A DNA stretch of 64,000 nt from Croceitalea rosinachiae (GCF_031846445.1 NZ_JAVRHR010000001.1:310001-374000), one strand, 5' to 3'. Counted from the stretch's first letter, positions 10,138 through 18,892 are shown. The notes: a model not told the origin generated them from the letters alone. Made by a program: numbers and translations.

Positions 10138-11460
10138 TTACTCAGAAACCGCTTCGGCACTTGCCTTTTTTACATTCAAACGCATTGCCAATAGTGCGGC
10201 AATTACAAAGAAGCCTCCAGCAAAAAGAATGGCATTAATGGCACTACCACCTAACAAATATTTATAGATAGGTCCAAAAGTTAAAGTTTCTATACCCATA
10301 GGAATTACTATCATCATGTTTAAGATACCCATATAAACACCTCTTCTTTCTTGGGGCACTACTTTTGAAACCATGGTGTAAGGGATACCCATCATTGCCG
10401 CCCAACCTATTCCAAATAAGACCATTGGTGCCAAGACCAATAAAGAATCCGTAATAAAAGGAATTGTGAACAGTGCAAGTGCCGTACCAACCAAACTATA
10501 TGCATAAACTTTTTTACCACCGTATTTAAGTGTCAAAGGCACTAGTGCCAGAGCAACCACCATAGTTACAATATTATAGGTCAGACTCATTTGAGCCGAT
10601 TGAGATGCAGCTTCAGATGTAGAATAACCCATGGTCAACTTAAACAAAGGGGTTATATATTGCCAGTAAATAAAAAGAGCGTACCATTGAAAAAGATAAA
10701 CCGCTCCAATCTTCCACATAAAAGATGGCATTTCTTTAATAGCTGAACCGATTTCTTTGAAAGGTTTTGCGACTCTTACACTAAAAGGTTGGCTCTTATC
10801 ATGGTTAATTTCAGCCAATTCTTCGTCAGAAGGTGGAATTTCAGGAGTTTTCAATACAGACCACAATATTGTTGCTATAGATAGCATACCACCAATGTAA
10901 AATGAATAGTAAAGCCATTTAGGGATCTCACCAGCTACCTCAACCGATTCGCCTCCAAATAAATACTGAAATAAAACAATAGAACCATTTGCCAATAAAA
11001 TTCCAGCGCCTACAAAAAGGCTTTGCATTTGGTATCCCAAGCTCAACTGCTTTTCAGGCAATTTATCGCCAACAAAAGCGCGATAAGGTTCCATAGCCAT
11101 ATTATTACCTACATCAAGAATCCATAAAAGACCAACTGCAAACCATAAAACTGGGCTTGTTGGAAAAGCAAATAAACAAATACTGCCAATTATAGCTCCA
11201 ATCAAAAAGTAAGGTTTACGTCTACCCCATTTTGGAGACCATGTTTTATCTGACATTGCTCCGATAATTGGTTGAATTATGAGACCTGTTACCGGACCTG
11301 CAATATTTAAAATTGGCAACATTTCTTCGGGTGCCCCTAGATATAAAAAGATGGGGTTTATTGCTGTTTGCTGCAATCCGAAACTGTATTGAATTCCTAA
11401 GAACCCAACGTTCATATTAAAAATCTGCCAAAAAGTTAAACTGGGCTTTTTAATTTTCAT
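10138..11460 (-). CDS. MFS transporter, GPH/SLC45 sugar-transporter-like
   Basis: Inner-membrane secondary transporter of 440 residues with about 12 hydrophobic segments. The N-terminal half carries the MFS loop signature as GAMSDKTWSPKWGRRKPY (residues about 65-85). The opening FWQIFNMNVGFLGIQYSFGLQ and the loop resemble the glycoside/SLC45 branch of the superfamily, whose members move sugars with protons or sodium. The substrate cannot be read from the sequence, and no glycoside hydrolase lies beside it. Start ATG at 11460 overlaps the stop of an unexplained open frame (11457-11640) as ATGA. A paralogue near maltose or beta-glucan genes elsewhere would help decide the substrate; sugar transport is an inference. 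Confidence 0.85.
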   Translation of the reverse strand: MKIKKPSLTFWQIFNMNVGFLGIQYSFGLQQTAINPIFLYLGAPEEMLPILNIAGPVTGLIIQPIIGAMSDKTWSPKWGRRKPYFLIGAIIGSICLFAFPTSPVLWFAVGLLWILDVGNNMAMEPYRAFVGDKLPEKQLSLGYQMQSLFVGAGILLANGSIVLFQYLFGGESVEVAGEIPKWLYYSFYIGGMLSIATILWSVLKTPEIPPSDEELAEINHDKSQPFSVRVAKPFKEIGSAIKEMPSFMWKIGAVYLFQWYALFIYWQYITPLFKLTMGYSTSEAASQSAQMSLTYNIVTMVVALALVPLTLKYGGKKVYAYSLVGTALALFTIPFITDSLLVLAPMVLFGIGWAAMMGIPYTMVSKVVPQERRGVYMGILNMMIVIPMGIETLTFGPIYKYLLGGSAINAILFAGGFFVIAALLAMRLNVKKASAEAVSE

Positions 11461-11640
11461 GGTTGATTGAATTTGGTAAGAAAGCCATCGTGTTCAAAGT
11501 CCTTTCCTAAATATCCTTTCAATATACTATAATCTTTATTGTTTTGATAAATATTACCAATCAAAACCAAGAATTGCGCAACGAAAACGATTTCGGTAAC
11601 TGGTTGATTATTGTAAAAACTTGATATTTCTTTGAAGGCC
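11457..11640 (-). other. Unexplained open reading frame between queG and the MFS gene
   Basis: On the minus strand a frame shifted by +1 relative to queG stays open for 88 codons from a TGA inside queG to a TGA that overlaps the MFS start codon as ATGA. The last 50 codons lie beyond the queG stop. They read like protein, with segments such as VTEIVFVAQFLVLIGN and YLGKDFEHDGFLTKF. No ATG or GTG start exists in the frame; the first TTG would give only 37 residues. It could be a small translationally coupled gene with an odd start, a decayed gene remnant, or chance. I do not recognise the sequence. Confidence 0.35.
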
Positions 11641-12528
11641 GGAGAATTTTGTCCGTTTGACCGCAGATTTCTGAAAAACCTTTTTGAAGACGTCTTCTGT
11701 AATTTCTTCCCAATTTTTTTTGGTCATACTAAGCAAATCAGGCTGTGCATTGAACAACGGCTCGCTATGCGGTTTAGAAAATCGGTTCCATGGGCAAACA
11801 TCTTGACAAACATCGCATCCAAACATCCATTCATCAAACTTTCCCTTAAACTCATTTGGTATTTCATTCTTTAGTTCAATGGTGAAATACGAGATACATT
11901 TACTGCCATCAACAACATAAGGTTCAACAATTGCTTCTGTTGGACAAGCATCTATACAAGCCGTGCAAGTACCACAGTGATCCGTAACTGGCGAATCATA
12001 CTCTAACTCCAAATCAACAATCAATTCGGCGATAAAATAAAAAGAGCCTACTTGTTGGGTGAGTAAATTACTATGTTTTCCAATCCAGCCTAAGCCACTT
12101 TTTGCCGCCCAGGCCTTATCTAGAACCGGAGCAGAATCGACAAAAGCGCGGCCGTTTACTTCTCCTATTTCCTCAGAAATAAACTGTTGGAGTTCTTTTA
12201 ACTTTGATTTGATTACGTGATGATAATCTTGGCCATATGCATACTTAGAAATCTTAAAGGTATTCTCTATTTGCTCTTCTTGAGGGTAATAATTCAACAA
12301 TAATGAAATAACCGATTTGGAGCCTTCAACAAGCTGGGTAGGGTCAAGACGTTTATCAAAATGGTTGTCCATATATGACATTTCACCATGCATATTTTTA
12401 TTCAGCCAGTTCTCTAATCGGGGAGCTTCTTCTTCTAGAAACTCTGCTTTTGAGATTCCACATGATAAAAAACCGAGCCGTTTGGCTTCGGTTTTTATCA
12501 GGTCGGTATGAGTTTGTTTAAAATTCAG
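11608..12528 (-). CDS. queG: Epoxyqueuosine reductase QueG (start codon apparently CTG)
   Basis: Cobalamin-dependent iron-sulfur enzyme that reduces epoxyqueuosine to queuosine in tRNA, the last step of queuosine synthesis. Two 4Fe-4S motifs are visible near the C-terminus: CGTCTACIDACP and CDVCQDVCPWN. The first ATG (12393, giving 261 residues) would remove the conserved N-terminal region. The frame continues upstream with clear QueG sequence (KRLGFLSCGISKAEFLEEE) for 45 more codons to CTG at 12528, giving 306 residues, the usual family length. No in-frame ATG, GTG or TTG occurs between that point and the upstream TAG. It lies 57 bases downstream of the DUF4242 gene. Function is certain; the start is not. 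Confidence 0.93.
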   Translation of the reverse strand: MNFKQTHTDLIKTEAKRLGFLSCGISKAEFLEEEAPRLENWLNKNMHGEMSYMDNHFDKRLDPTQLVEGSKSVISLLLNYYPQEEQIENTFKISKYAYGQDYHHVIKSKLKELQQFISEEIGEVNGRAFVDSAPVLDKAWAAKSGLGWIGKHSNLLTQQVGSFYFIAELIVDLELEYDSPVTDHCGTCTACIDACPTEAIVEPYVVDGSKCISYFTIELKNEIPNEFKGKFDEWMFGCDVCQDVCPWNRFSKPHSEPLFNAQPDLLSMTKKNWEEITEDVFKKVFQKSAVKRTKFSGLQRNIKFLQ

Positions 12529-12585
12529 TCTTTTGTAATCTACAACAGACTAAATTACGATTATTTAAACAAGTTAAACTTGAGT

Positions 12586-12951
12586 TTACTCTAGTGCTGT
12601 CGCTGGACTTATCTCGGTTGAGAGTTCACTTATCCTATTTGCAGGAAATCCCCCTTTCTCAGCATGTATTCTAAGAAGTTCTTTGTTTTCTGCTTTATAC
12701 ACACAATATACCTTATCATCGGTCACATAACTGTGAAGCCATTCAATTCCCGAACCCATTTCGCTTAAAACCGTGCAAGATTTTTGTGAAATCCCCTTTA
12801 GCTCTTCTTGTGTTAATTTTCCTGCATCAGGAATTTCTCTTTCAATCAAATAGGTTTTCATGATTTCTTCGTTCTTCATATTTGTTTTTGTTTGAGCAAA
12901 AGATAGCGTTAGTGTTAAAAGGGTAACTGCTAAAATGATTTTTGTTTTCAT
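12586..12951 (-). CDS. Secreted DUF4242 (nickel-binding-like) small protein
   Basis: A 121-residue protein with an N-terminal signal peptide (residues about 1-19, cleavage near SFAQ), followed by a DUF4242 domain (about residues 32-115). The domain carries the typical phrases YLIEREIPDAG, IEWLHSYVTDDKVYCVY and GGFPANRISE. DUF4242 belongs to a small ferredoxin-like alpha/beta group; one relative (SCO4226) was described as nickel-binding. The role here is unknown, and export to the periplasm is inferred from the signal. It sits 95 bases downstream of a regulator that carries a DUF4242 domain at its own N-terminus, suggesting a linked function. Start ATG at 12951. Confidence 0.85.
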   Translation of the reverse strand: MKTKIILAVTLLTLTLSFAQTKTNMKNEEIMKTYLIEREIPDAGKLTQEELKGISQKSCTVLSEMGSGIEWLHSYVTDDKVYCVYKAENKELLRIHAEKGGFPANRISELSTEISPATALE

Positions 12952-12986
12952 AACGAAAGTTTAAAAAGTTTATACTCCAAAACTAA

Positions 12987-13009
12987 ACAGCCTCCGAAAC
13001 GGAAGCTGT
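12987..13009 (-). terminator. Possible terminator hairpin after the fusion regulator
   Basis: Inverted repeat ACAGCCTCCG / CGGAAGCTGT with one internal mismatch and an AAA loop, between the fusion-regulator gene and the DUF4242 gene. On the minus strand it is followed by TTAGTTTTGG, a weak U-tract, so it may only attenuate read-through into the downstream gene. Confidence 0.35.
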
Positions 13010-13046
13010 CACAAATAATTCAAATACTATAAATTATAAATCAAGA

Positions 13047-14147
13047 CTAATCGAAATCTTTTAAATAAGCCTTAGGACTTAACCCAAAACGTTCCTGAAA
13101 ACATTTGGTAAAATAAGAAGGACTCCCAAATCCACAATCAAAGGTTGTTTGGGCAATATTACGATCAGTCAATAGTAGCTTTAAAGATTTTTGAAGACGA
13201 AATTCCCGAATTAATTCGTTGAGAGACATTGCTGTAAGCTCTTTACATTTTCGATATAACTTTGATTTGCTCATAGAAAGTTCGGCACAGAAGTCACCCA
13301 CCTCCAATTGTGGGTTTGCCCAATTTTGTGTTAGATAGTCCATCAATAAATTTAAAACATTTTCATTCTTAAGACTTATACATTCAAATAGCTTTTGATT
13401 CTTTATTGATTGATGCCTATCATCTTTATAAATCTCTTTGATAATTGAAGCCAAAACGATTTGGTTTTCGTCGGCGAAGGCAGATAAATATTTGGCCATT
13501 TTTATGGTGTCACCGAAAAGCTCTTTACTCTTTTCCACAGGCATTCCAGCATTCAAACCTATCCTAAGATTTATAAGCTCTCCGGCTACATGCATTCCCT
13601 TTTGAACCATAATAGCACATTGAACGGCATGACTTACTGATACAAAAGATGCAACAAAACCTTGACCTTTCAATTCTACTTCTCTACCCTCATAATTTTG
13701 TAGTTCATTCCTAATTATATCATAGAACAAAGTCAATAACCGATTGGCCTTTTCTTTACCCAATTGATGTTGCAATAATCTAGCATTGGTCGTTTCAGCT
13801 ACCAAAATTATACGAAAAGCTGGGTCATTGAAAACCTTTAGATTTTCCGATAACGAAGACTTATCATTTGGATCGGATATTCTTCCTAAAAAAGCTTCGA
13901 CTACATTACTATTGACTTGAACAATATCATACGGAATGAGCCCGTGAGCCTTGTCATGCATCTTTTTTACAGCTTCTTCGTTCGGTGCATCAATCAAACA
14001 AAAAGCACTGTCCCTTTCTTCATCGACCCAATAGGTCATACAGCGGCAGCCAAACTCATCTTGTATTTTTAGGTCTTCTCGATGTGCTTCTGCTGCATGC
14101 TTAGCTTCTATTCCTGGCACTAAATGACGATCCATAAAAATTGGCAT
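13047..14147 (-). CDS. Fusion regulator: DUF4242 + degenerate nucleotide-cyclase-like domain + AraC HTH
   Basis: A 366-residue cytoplasmic protein in three parts. Residues about 1-85 are a DUF4242 domain (MPIFMDRHLVPG, CRCMTYWVDEERDSAFCLID). Residues about 110-245 align by eye with class III nucleotidyl cyclases (ending RIGLNAGMPVEKS and FGDTIKMAKYLSAFA). The metal-binding Asp positions are altered (LVAETT where FxDI is expected, GQG where GDG is expected), and the usual N-x-x-x-R near the end is changed, so catalysis is unlikely. Residues about 262-366 are an AraC-type DNA-binding domain with two HTH motifs (LEVGDFCAELSMSKSKLYRK; TTFDCGFGSPSYFTKCFQ). I infer a one-component transcription factor sensing a ligand or metal through DUF4242 and perhaps a nucleotide. 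The adjacent secreted DUF4242 gene is a candidate target. Start ATG at 14147. Confidence 0.85.
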   Translation of the reverse strand: MPIFMDRHLVPGIEAKHAAEAHREDLKIQDEFGCRCMTYWVDEERDSAFCLIDAPNEEAVKKMHDKAHGLIPYDIVQVNSNVVEAFLGRISDPNDKSSLSENLKVFNDPAFRIILVAETTNARLLQHQLGKEKANRLLTLFYDIIRNELQNYEGREVELKGQGFVASFVSVSHAVQCAIMVQKGMHVAGELINLRIGLNAGMPVEKSKELFGDTIKMAKYLSAFADENQIVLASIIKEIYKDDRHQSIKNQKLFECISLKNENVLNLLMDYLTQNWANPQLEVGDFCAELSMSKSKLYRKCKELTAMSLNELIREFRLQKSLKLLLTDRNIAQTTFDCGFGSPSYFTKCFQERFGLSPKAYLKDFD

Positions 14148-14540
14148 GATATATTTTTTAATAGTTACAAATCAAAAGCAATAATAGAAATAGTTCAAAA
14201 ATGATTTTTAAAAACAAAGTAATGCATCCTTAACTATTTAAAATAAGACATTTAGGTCATAAAATTGTAGAAATGGTTCAGAGTTTGATTAATAAAAAAC
14301 CAAAAACTCCCTGAACCTGTAATATTTTAGTCTTTTAGTACTAACAAGGGTATTCTATCAAACTAACCATATGACCGAATAAGGAATCTCACCAAATCCC
14401 TTTTTCTGTAGTCTAGATTTCGAAATGATTTTTGCTTTTTTGAAGACCTATCTAACACATTTGGATTTCAAAAAAAATCAACTTAGTATCGCCCATTTTC
14501 ATAGTCACAAGAGTGTCAGTAAGTAATCTAAAATTTTCAT
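14148..14540. other. Intergenic region with one long imperfect inverted repeat
   Basis: This 393-base AT-rich gap between ruvB and the fusion regulator shows no convincing reading frame or RNA gene. It contains an inverted repeat at 14275-14317, GGTTCAG-AGTTT paired with AAACTCCCTGAACC, allowing a 2-base bulge, with a loop of about 17 bases. It might be the ruvB terminator or an operator of the downstream regulator gene. Nothing else stood out. Confidence 0.5.
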
Positions 14541-15563
14541 TTAAAACAACCCTCCTTGGGCGTTCCCCTTTATTCTGCCCAAATGTTTATAGGCTAGTTC
14601 TGTCACCTCTCGTCCTCTTGGAGTTCTCATGATAAAGCCTTGTTGAATCAAAAAAGGCTCATAAACCTCTTCAATAGTTTCCGCACTTTCCGAAACTGCG
14701 GTAGCCAGAGTAGTGATACCTACTGGGCCACCTTTAAATTTATCGATAATAGTGGTCAATATCTTATTATCCATTTCATCTAAGCCATGGGCATCAACAT
14801 TTAATGCTTTTAGGCCAAACTTTGAAATAGCAATGTCAATATTTCCATTTCCTTTAATTTGGGCAAAATCACGAACACGACGCAATAATGCATTACAAAT
14901 ACGTGGGGTGCCCCGACTACGCCCAGCAATTTCTATAGCGGCTTCATTGGTAATAGGCACTTTTAAAATATCGGCACTACGCTCAACAATAGTTGAAAGC
15001 AATTCGGTACCATAATACTGTAATCGACTTTGAATTCCGAATCGAGCACGCATAGGCGCGGTCAATAATCCTGATCGAGTAGTAGCGCCTATTAATGTAA
15101 AGGGGCTAAGATTAATTTGCACTGTTCTAGCATTGGGGCCAGTCTCAATCATGATATCAATCTTATAATCTTCCATAGCGGAATACAGATATTCTTCTAC
15201 TATTGGGCTCAGTCGATGTATTTCATCGATAAACAAGACATCTCTCTCCTCTAGATTGGTTAAAAGTCCAGCCAAATCTCCTGGTTTATCTAAAACAGGT
15301 CCTGAAGTAATTTTAATACCAACTCCTAGTTCATTTGCTAAGATATGTGCAAGGGTCGTCTTACCTAATCCTGGAGGGCCATGAAACAAGGTATGATCTA
15401 AAGCTTCATCTCTTTGATTTGCAGCTTGAACAAAAACCTTAAGATTTTCTAATACTTGTTCTTGCCCTGTAAAATCATCAAAACTGATAGGTCGTAACGC
15501 CCTTTCAATATCTATCTCTTCTTGAGAAAAACTACTGCTTGTAGGATCAAGATTATCATTCAT
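14541..15563 (-). CDS. ruvB: Holliday junction branch-migration ATPase RuvB
   Basis: AAA+ motor of the RuvAB complex. Visible motifs are Walker A GPPGLGKTTLA (near residue 60), Walker B VLFIDEIHRL (near 110), sensor 1 TLIGATTRSG, and the arginine-finger region TAPMRARFG. The C-terminal winged helix ends in GRIKGNAQGGLF. I place the start at ATG 15563 (MNDNLDPTSSS), giving 340 residues, instead of a TTG three codons upstream, because that TTG falls inside a promoter-like TATCTTTG box. The next upstream gene is divergent, so ruvB begins its own transcription unit. Confidence 0.96.
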   Translation of the reverse strand: MNDNLDPTSSSFSQEEIDIERALRPISFDDFTGQEQVLENLKVFVQAANQRDEALDHTLFHGPPGLGKTTLAHILANELGVGIKITSGPVLDKPGDLAGLLTNLEERDVLFIDEIHRLSPIVEEYLYSAMEDYKIDIMIETGPNARTVQINLSPFTLIGATTRSGLLTAPMRARFGIQSRLQYYGTELLSTIVERSADILKVPITNEAAIEIAGRSRGTPRICNALLRRVRDFAQIKGNGNIDIAISKFGLKALNVDAHGLDEMDNKILTTIIDKFKGGPVGITTLATAVSESAETIEEVYEPFLIQQGFIMRTPRGREVTELAYKHLGRIKGNAQGGLF

Positions 15564-15569
15564 ACTTAA

Positions 15570-15604
15570 CAAAGATAAAGTAATTACGTTATAAGATTTT
15601 CAAA
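15570..15604 (-). promoter_or_regulatory. Candidate ruvB promoter
   Basis: On the minus strand a TATCTTTG box (15577-15570) matches the Bacteroidota TAnnTTTG element. A TTTG (15604-15601) lies 23 bases upstream, the upper limit of usual spacing. Transcription would start close to the ATG, so the ruvB message could be nearly leaderless. Confidence 0.4.
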
Positions 15605-15625
15605 TAAAAGACTTTAGAATAATGC

Positions 15626-17911
15626 ATGTATTTATTGTATTTTCATTGCATTAACATACAAAACTATAGCAATGCCCTATTGCCATATATTCCATTTTTT
15701 TATGTGATTTGGTCAGATGACTTGCTTTCGGCTTCAGAGATAGATGTTGTAAAAACTGCAATTGGTGAAGACGACTCCTTATCAAATTTAGATAAAGAAC
15801 AGCTGTGTAGTTGGCTCAATAAAAATCATCCGCCCAAGAATGAGGAAATCAAAAACTGGCAACAATTGATTACCAATAGTGGAGCAAAATTGGTAGAAAG
15901 TGAAACCTACCCCCTTGAAGCCTTCTCCCGAAAAGTATCCGATTTTTATTTTGAATCCCATAGGGTAAATGAAAATTTGAGGACAATTGAATTGAATTTA
16001 GGTATTCAACCTAATCATTATAATCATCTTTTTCATGTTGAAGTAATACATCAGGCATATTCTAATCAATATTCAGGTTCGGCAATTGATGCCATATTAA
16101 ATGCGCCACATCTTACAATTATTAATCAATTTCGAGAATTTCTTAAAAACCTTATTTTTAAATGGGACATTCATCGCGATAAAGAATTGGCGCGAAAATT
16201 AGTTTTAAAACAAGTGCAATTGTTAGCCTCAGACGGTTGGGGCGCTCTGGCTTACCCTAATGCCTATGGTGGCAAGCAAGATATTGAAAGCTACGCATCT
16301 ATATTTGAACATCTCATGTTTGTTGATGGTAGCCTAGCCATAAAGTTCGGTGTTCAATTTGGTCTATTTGGGGGTAGTATTCAAAATCTAGGAAGTACAT
16401 ACCATCACGATAATTATCTAAAAGATACTGGAGAAACTAAATTACTAGGGTGTTTTGCAATGACCGAAACTGGCCATGGCAGTAATGTTCGTGGTATTAA
16501 AACCACAGCAACTTATATTCATGAGACCAGAAGCTTAGTTATTCATACCCCAGGAAAAAGTGACAATAAAGAATATATAGGCAATGCCTTGGATTCTAAA
16601 ATGGCATCGGTTTTCACCCAGTTAATTGTAAAAGGAAAAAATAAAGGGGTACATGCAGTTTTAGTGCCTTTACGTAATGAAAAACATGAAACCTTTAAAG
16701 GTATTACCATTGAAGATAATGGCTATAAATTAGGACTGAATGGTGTGGATAATGGCAAAATATGGTTTAATCAAGTCAAAGTACCTGTTGAAAATTTATT
16801 GGATAAATATGGTCAAATTGATAGAAACGGTAATTATCAGTCAGAAATAGAAAATCCCAACAAGCGATTTTTCACGATGTTGGGCACTTTAGTTGGTGGA
16901 CGAATATGTGTTGCAAAAGGAGCTTTGGCAGGCGCTAAAATAGCATTGACCATATCGATAAAACATGCCTTAAAAAGAAGACAGTTCAATGATTCTATCA
17001 AGGTACAAGAAGATCTATTAATGGACTACCCAACGCACCAGTTGCGATTGATTCCTAAGGTTGCCTCTAGTTATGTTTATCATGCTGTTTTACAAAGGGC
17101 AATGCATGATTATGCCAATAGCACTGAAGACAAACGAAAAATCGAAACGCAAGTCGCTGGCCTTAAATCAATTATTACATGGTTTGCGACAGATACAATT
17201 CAAGAATGTCGCGAAGCATGTGGAGGTAAAGGGTATTTATTAGAAAACAGAATAGCTGATTTAAAGAATGATACAGACATTTTTACCACTTTTGAAGGTG
17301 ACAATACAGTTTTGTTACAACTTGCGGCCAAAGGGGTCCTTTCTGATTTCAAATCAGAATTAAACTCAGGTGGGTTTGTAAGTGTATTAAAACTTATTGG
17401 TGGGCGTTTTGCGGACAAATTAGCCACCATCAATCCTGCGTACTCCAATAAAGTAGATAAGGCTCATTTATATAATCCAAAATTTCATCTTCATGCCTTG
17501 GATTTTAGATTTCGAAGATTGACCGATTCAGCCGCTATGCGTATTCGCAACTATATCAAAAAAGGGATACCTAGTTATCAAGCGTTTTTAAAGACTCAAA
17601 CCCATTTGTTAGAATTGGGGAGAGGCTATAGTGAGGTATTGGCTATGAAATGGTATTATGAATTTGTTTCATCACAGGAAGAAGGGCCCTACAAATCACT
17701 TTTATACAAAATTGGCGCATTACACGGGCTATCTATAATACGCAAAGATGCCACTTGGTATTTAGAACAGGGCTATTTAGGTAGCACAAAATCAAAAGCC
17801 ATTCGCCAGCGTGTTGAACGCTTAAGTACTGAACTAAGGCCTCATATCAATTCATTGGTAAATGGATATGGAATTCCAGAACATCTAGTTAGTGCGCCGA
17901 TTTCTAATTAA
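15626..17911 (+). CDS. Acyl-CoA dehydrogenase/oxidase family protein, ACOX-like
   Basis: FAD enzyme predicted to introduce the 2,3-double bond into acyl-CoA during fatty acid beta-oxidation. At about 761 residues it has the long acyl-CoA oxidase architecture rather than the 380-residue dehydrogenase form. The flavin-site phrase CFAMTETGHGSNVRG lies near residue 280. A C-terminal oxidase-like region carries RECGGKGY-type sequence (REACGGKGYLLENR) and FTTFEGDNTVLLQLAAKG with the presumed catalytic Glu near 560. Whether it passes electrons to oxygen or to ETF cannot be read from sequence. Start is uncertain: ATG 15626 gives an unusual first 25 residues, and homology probably begins near PFFYVIWSDDLLSASE. 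It converges on and overlaps the GIN-domain gene by 4 bases. Confidence 0.87.
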   Translation: MYLLYFHCINIQNYSNALLPYIPFFYVIWSDDLLSASEIDVVKTAIGEDDSLSNLDKEQLCSWLNKNHPPKNEEIKNWQQLITNSGAKLVESETYPLEAFSRKVSDFYFESHRVNENLRTIELNLGIQPNHYNHLFHVEVIHQAYSNQYSGSAIDAILNAPHLTIINQFREFLKNLIFKWDIHRDKELARKLVLKQVQLLASDGWGALAYPNAYGGKQDIESYASIFEHLMFVDGSLAIKFGVQFGLFGGSIQNLGSTYHHDNYLKDTGETKLLGCFAMTETGHGSNVRGIKTTATYIHETRSLVIHTPGKSDNKEYIGNALDSKMASVFTQLIVKGKNKGVHAVLVPLRNEKHETFKGITIEDNGYKLGLNGVDNGKIWFNQVKVPVENLLDKYGQIDRNGNYQSEIENPNKRFFTMLGTLVGGRICVAKGALAGAKIALTISIKHALKRRQFNDSIKVQEDLLMDYPTHQLRLIPKVASSYVYHAVLQRAMHDYANSTEDKRKIETQVAGLKSIITWFATDTIQECREACGGKGYLLENRIADLKNDTDIFTTFEGDNTVLLQLAAKGVLSDFKSELNSGGFVSVLKLIGGRFADKLATINPAYSNKVDKAHLYNPKFHLHALDFRFRRLTDSAAMRIRNYIKKGIPSYQAFLKTQTHLLELGRGYSEVLAMKWYYEFVSSQEEGPYKSLLYKIGALHGLSIIRKDATWYLEQGYLGSTKSKAIRQRVERLSTELRPHINSLVNGYGIPEHLVSAPISN

Positions 17912-18735
17912 TCTTCTTTTTTTATCAGTTGAGAAGTATCTAAAAATTCCAGTATACTAATTTTAGGTTCCCCATAAAGATAAGTTTTTGAATCATCACG
18001 AGATTGAAGTTCTAACTCTCGAGTAGCAAATACTCGAGCAATCGTTGATTCTTCCAACCTGATTTTCGCGCCAACAATTTGAAGTTTTTCTCCTTTAAAT
18101 CTAGTGTTGTTAAATGCCCTTAATTGCAGGCTATCGGTTGTCCCAGAAATATCAAGAGATGCATTATTCAATAATTCAATATTCTTTGCTCCACTAACAG
18201 CATAAATATTTGCATCAGATCGGTGCTTCATAGTAATCGATAAAGAATCCACATCTAAATTAAAATCAGTTGTACTATTGTCTTCCAAATTTAAATAGGC
18301 GACAAAAGCACTTGCTTTTAGATTTAGTTTAGAAGGTCCAAAAACATCGACAAATAATTCATCGGCGTTAATAACATCCTCACTAGTAATCTTACCATCT
18401 CGCTGGGTAATTGCTTTTAATTCTTTATAATTGACAGTAATATTGAGTTTCTTTTTTGTGGTAACATCATAAAACGAAGAAATCACCAAGGTACTATCAA
18501 CTACCTTGAATTTTAAAATATCAACCAAATTGTCATCCGCAATTATCTCATACCCTTCTCCGAAAGACTTTTTTAACTTAATTTCTAAATTGTCATTTAA
18601 TTCTATAGCATTAAATGGTGGCAACTCGTCCCGAACTTCAGTTACCTGTCTATTTCCCTTTATTTTTGGTTTTCGTTGTGACCAACTGACTTGAGGTAGC
18701 AATGCTATAAATAATATTACCGTGATTTTTTTCAT
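17908..18735 (-). CDS. GIN-domain (DUF2807) secreted protein
   Basis: A 275-residue exported protein with signal peptide MKKITVILFIALLPQVSWSQ, followed by a DUF2807 putative auto-transporter adhesin head (GIN) domain. Such domains form a right-handed beta helix, and the regular repeats of short hydrophobic beta strands (for example LTVSITMKHRSDANIYAVS-like segments) fit that. Members are common in Bacteroidota and have no firmly established function; surface or periplasmic location is inferred from the signal. I choose ATG 18735 over a TTG two codons upstream because it begins a normal signal peptide. The 3' end overlaps the convergent acyl-CoA oxidase-like gene by 4 bases, with no terminator between them. 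Confidence 0.85.
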   Translation of the reverse strand: MKKITVILFIALLPQVSWSQRKPKIKGNRQVTEVRDELPPFNAIELNDNLEIKLKKSFGEGYEIIADDNLVDILKFKVVDSTLVISSFYDVTTKKKLNITVNYKELKAITQRDGKITSEDVINADELFVDVFGPSKLNLKASAFVAYLNLEDNSTTDFNLDVDSLSITMKHRSDANIYAVSGAKNIELLNNASLDISGTTDSLQLRAFNNTRFKGEKLQIVGAKIRLEESTIARVFATRELELQSRDDSKTYLYGEPKISILEFLDTSQLIKKED

Positions 18736-18845
18736 AATCAATAGAATTACATATTACACCTAAATATGAGACACTTTAATCTCAAAAAAGTCATCCAATT
18801 CAGATATCATTAAAAGAAAAAGTCATGCCAAATTACTGAAATAAA

Positions 18846-18870
18846 AAAGCCATCCGAATGGGATGGCTTT
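18846..18870 (-). terminator. Terminator of the act-cox operon
   Basis: Perfect 10-bp stem AAAGCCATCC / GGATGGCTTT with a 5-base loop, 23 bases past the coxA stop codon. On the minus strand it runs into a T-rich tract, as expected of an intrinsic terminator. Confidence 0.82.
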
Positions 18871-18892
18871 AAATTTTTCTTAAAGAACCTAT

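Noticed and set aside
7151..15563. Separation of ruvA and ruvB as a sign of rearrangement
   Set aside because: Split ruvA and ruvB are ordinary in Bacteroidota, and both genes are intact.
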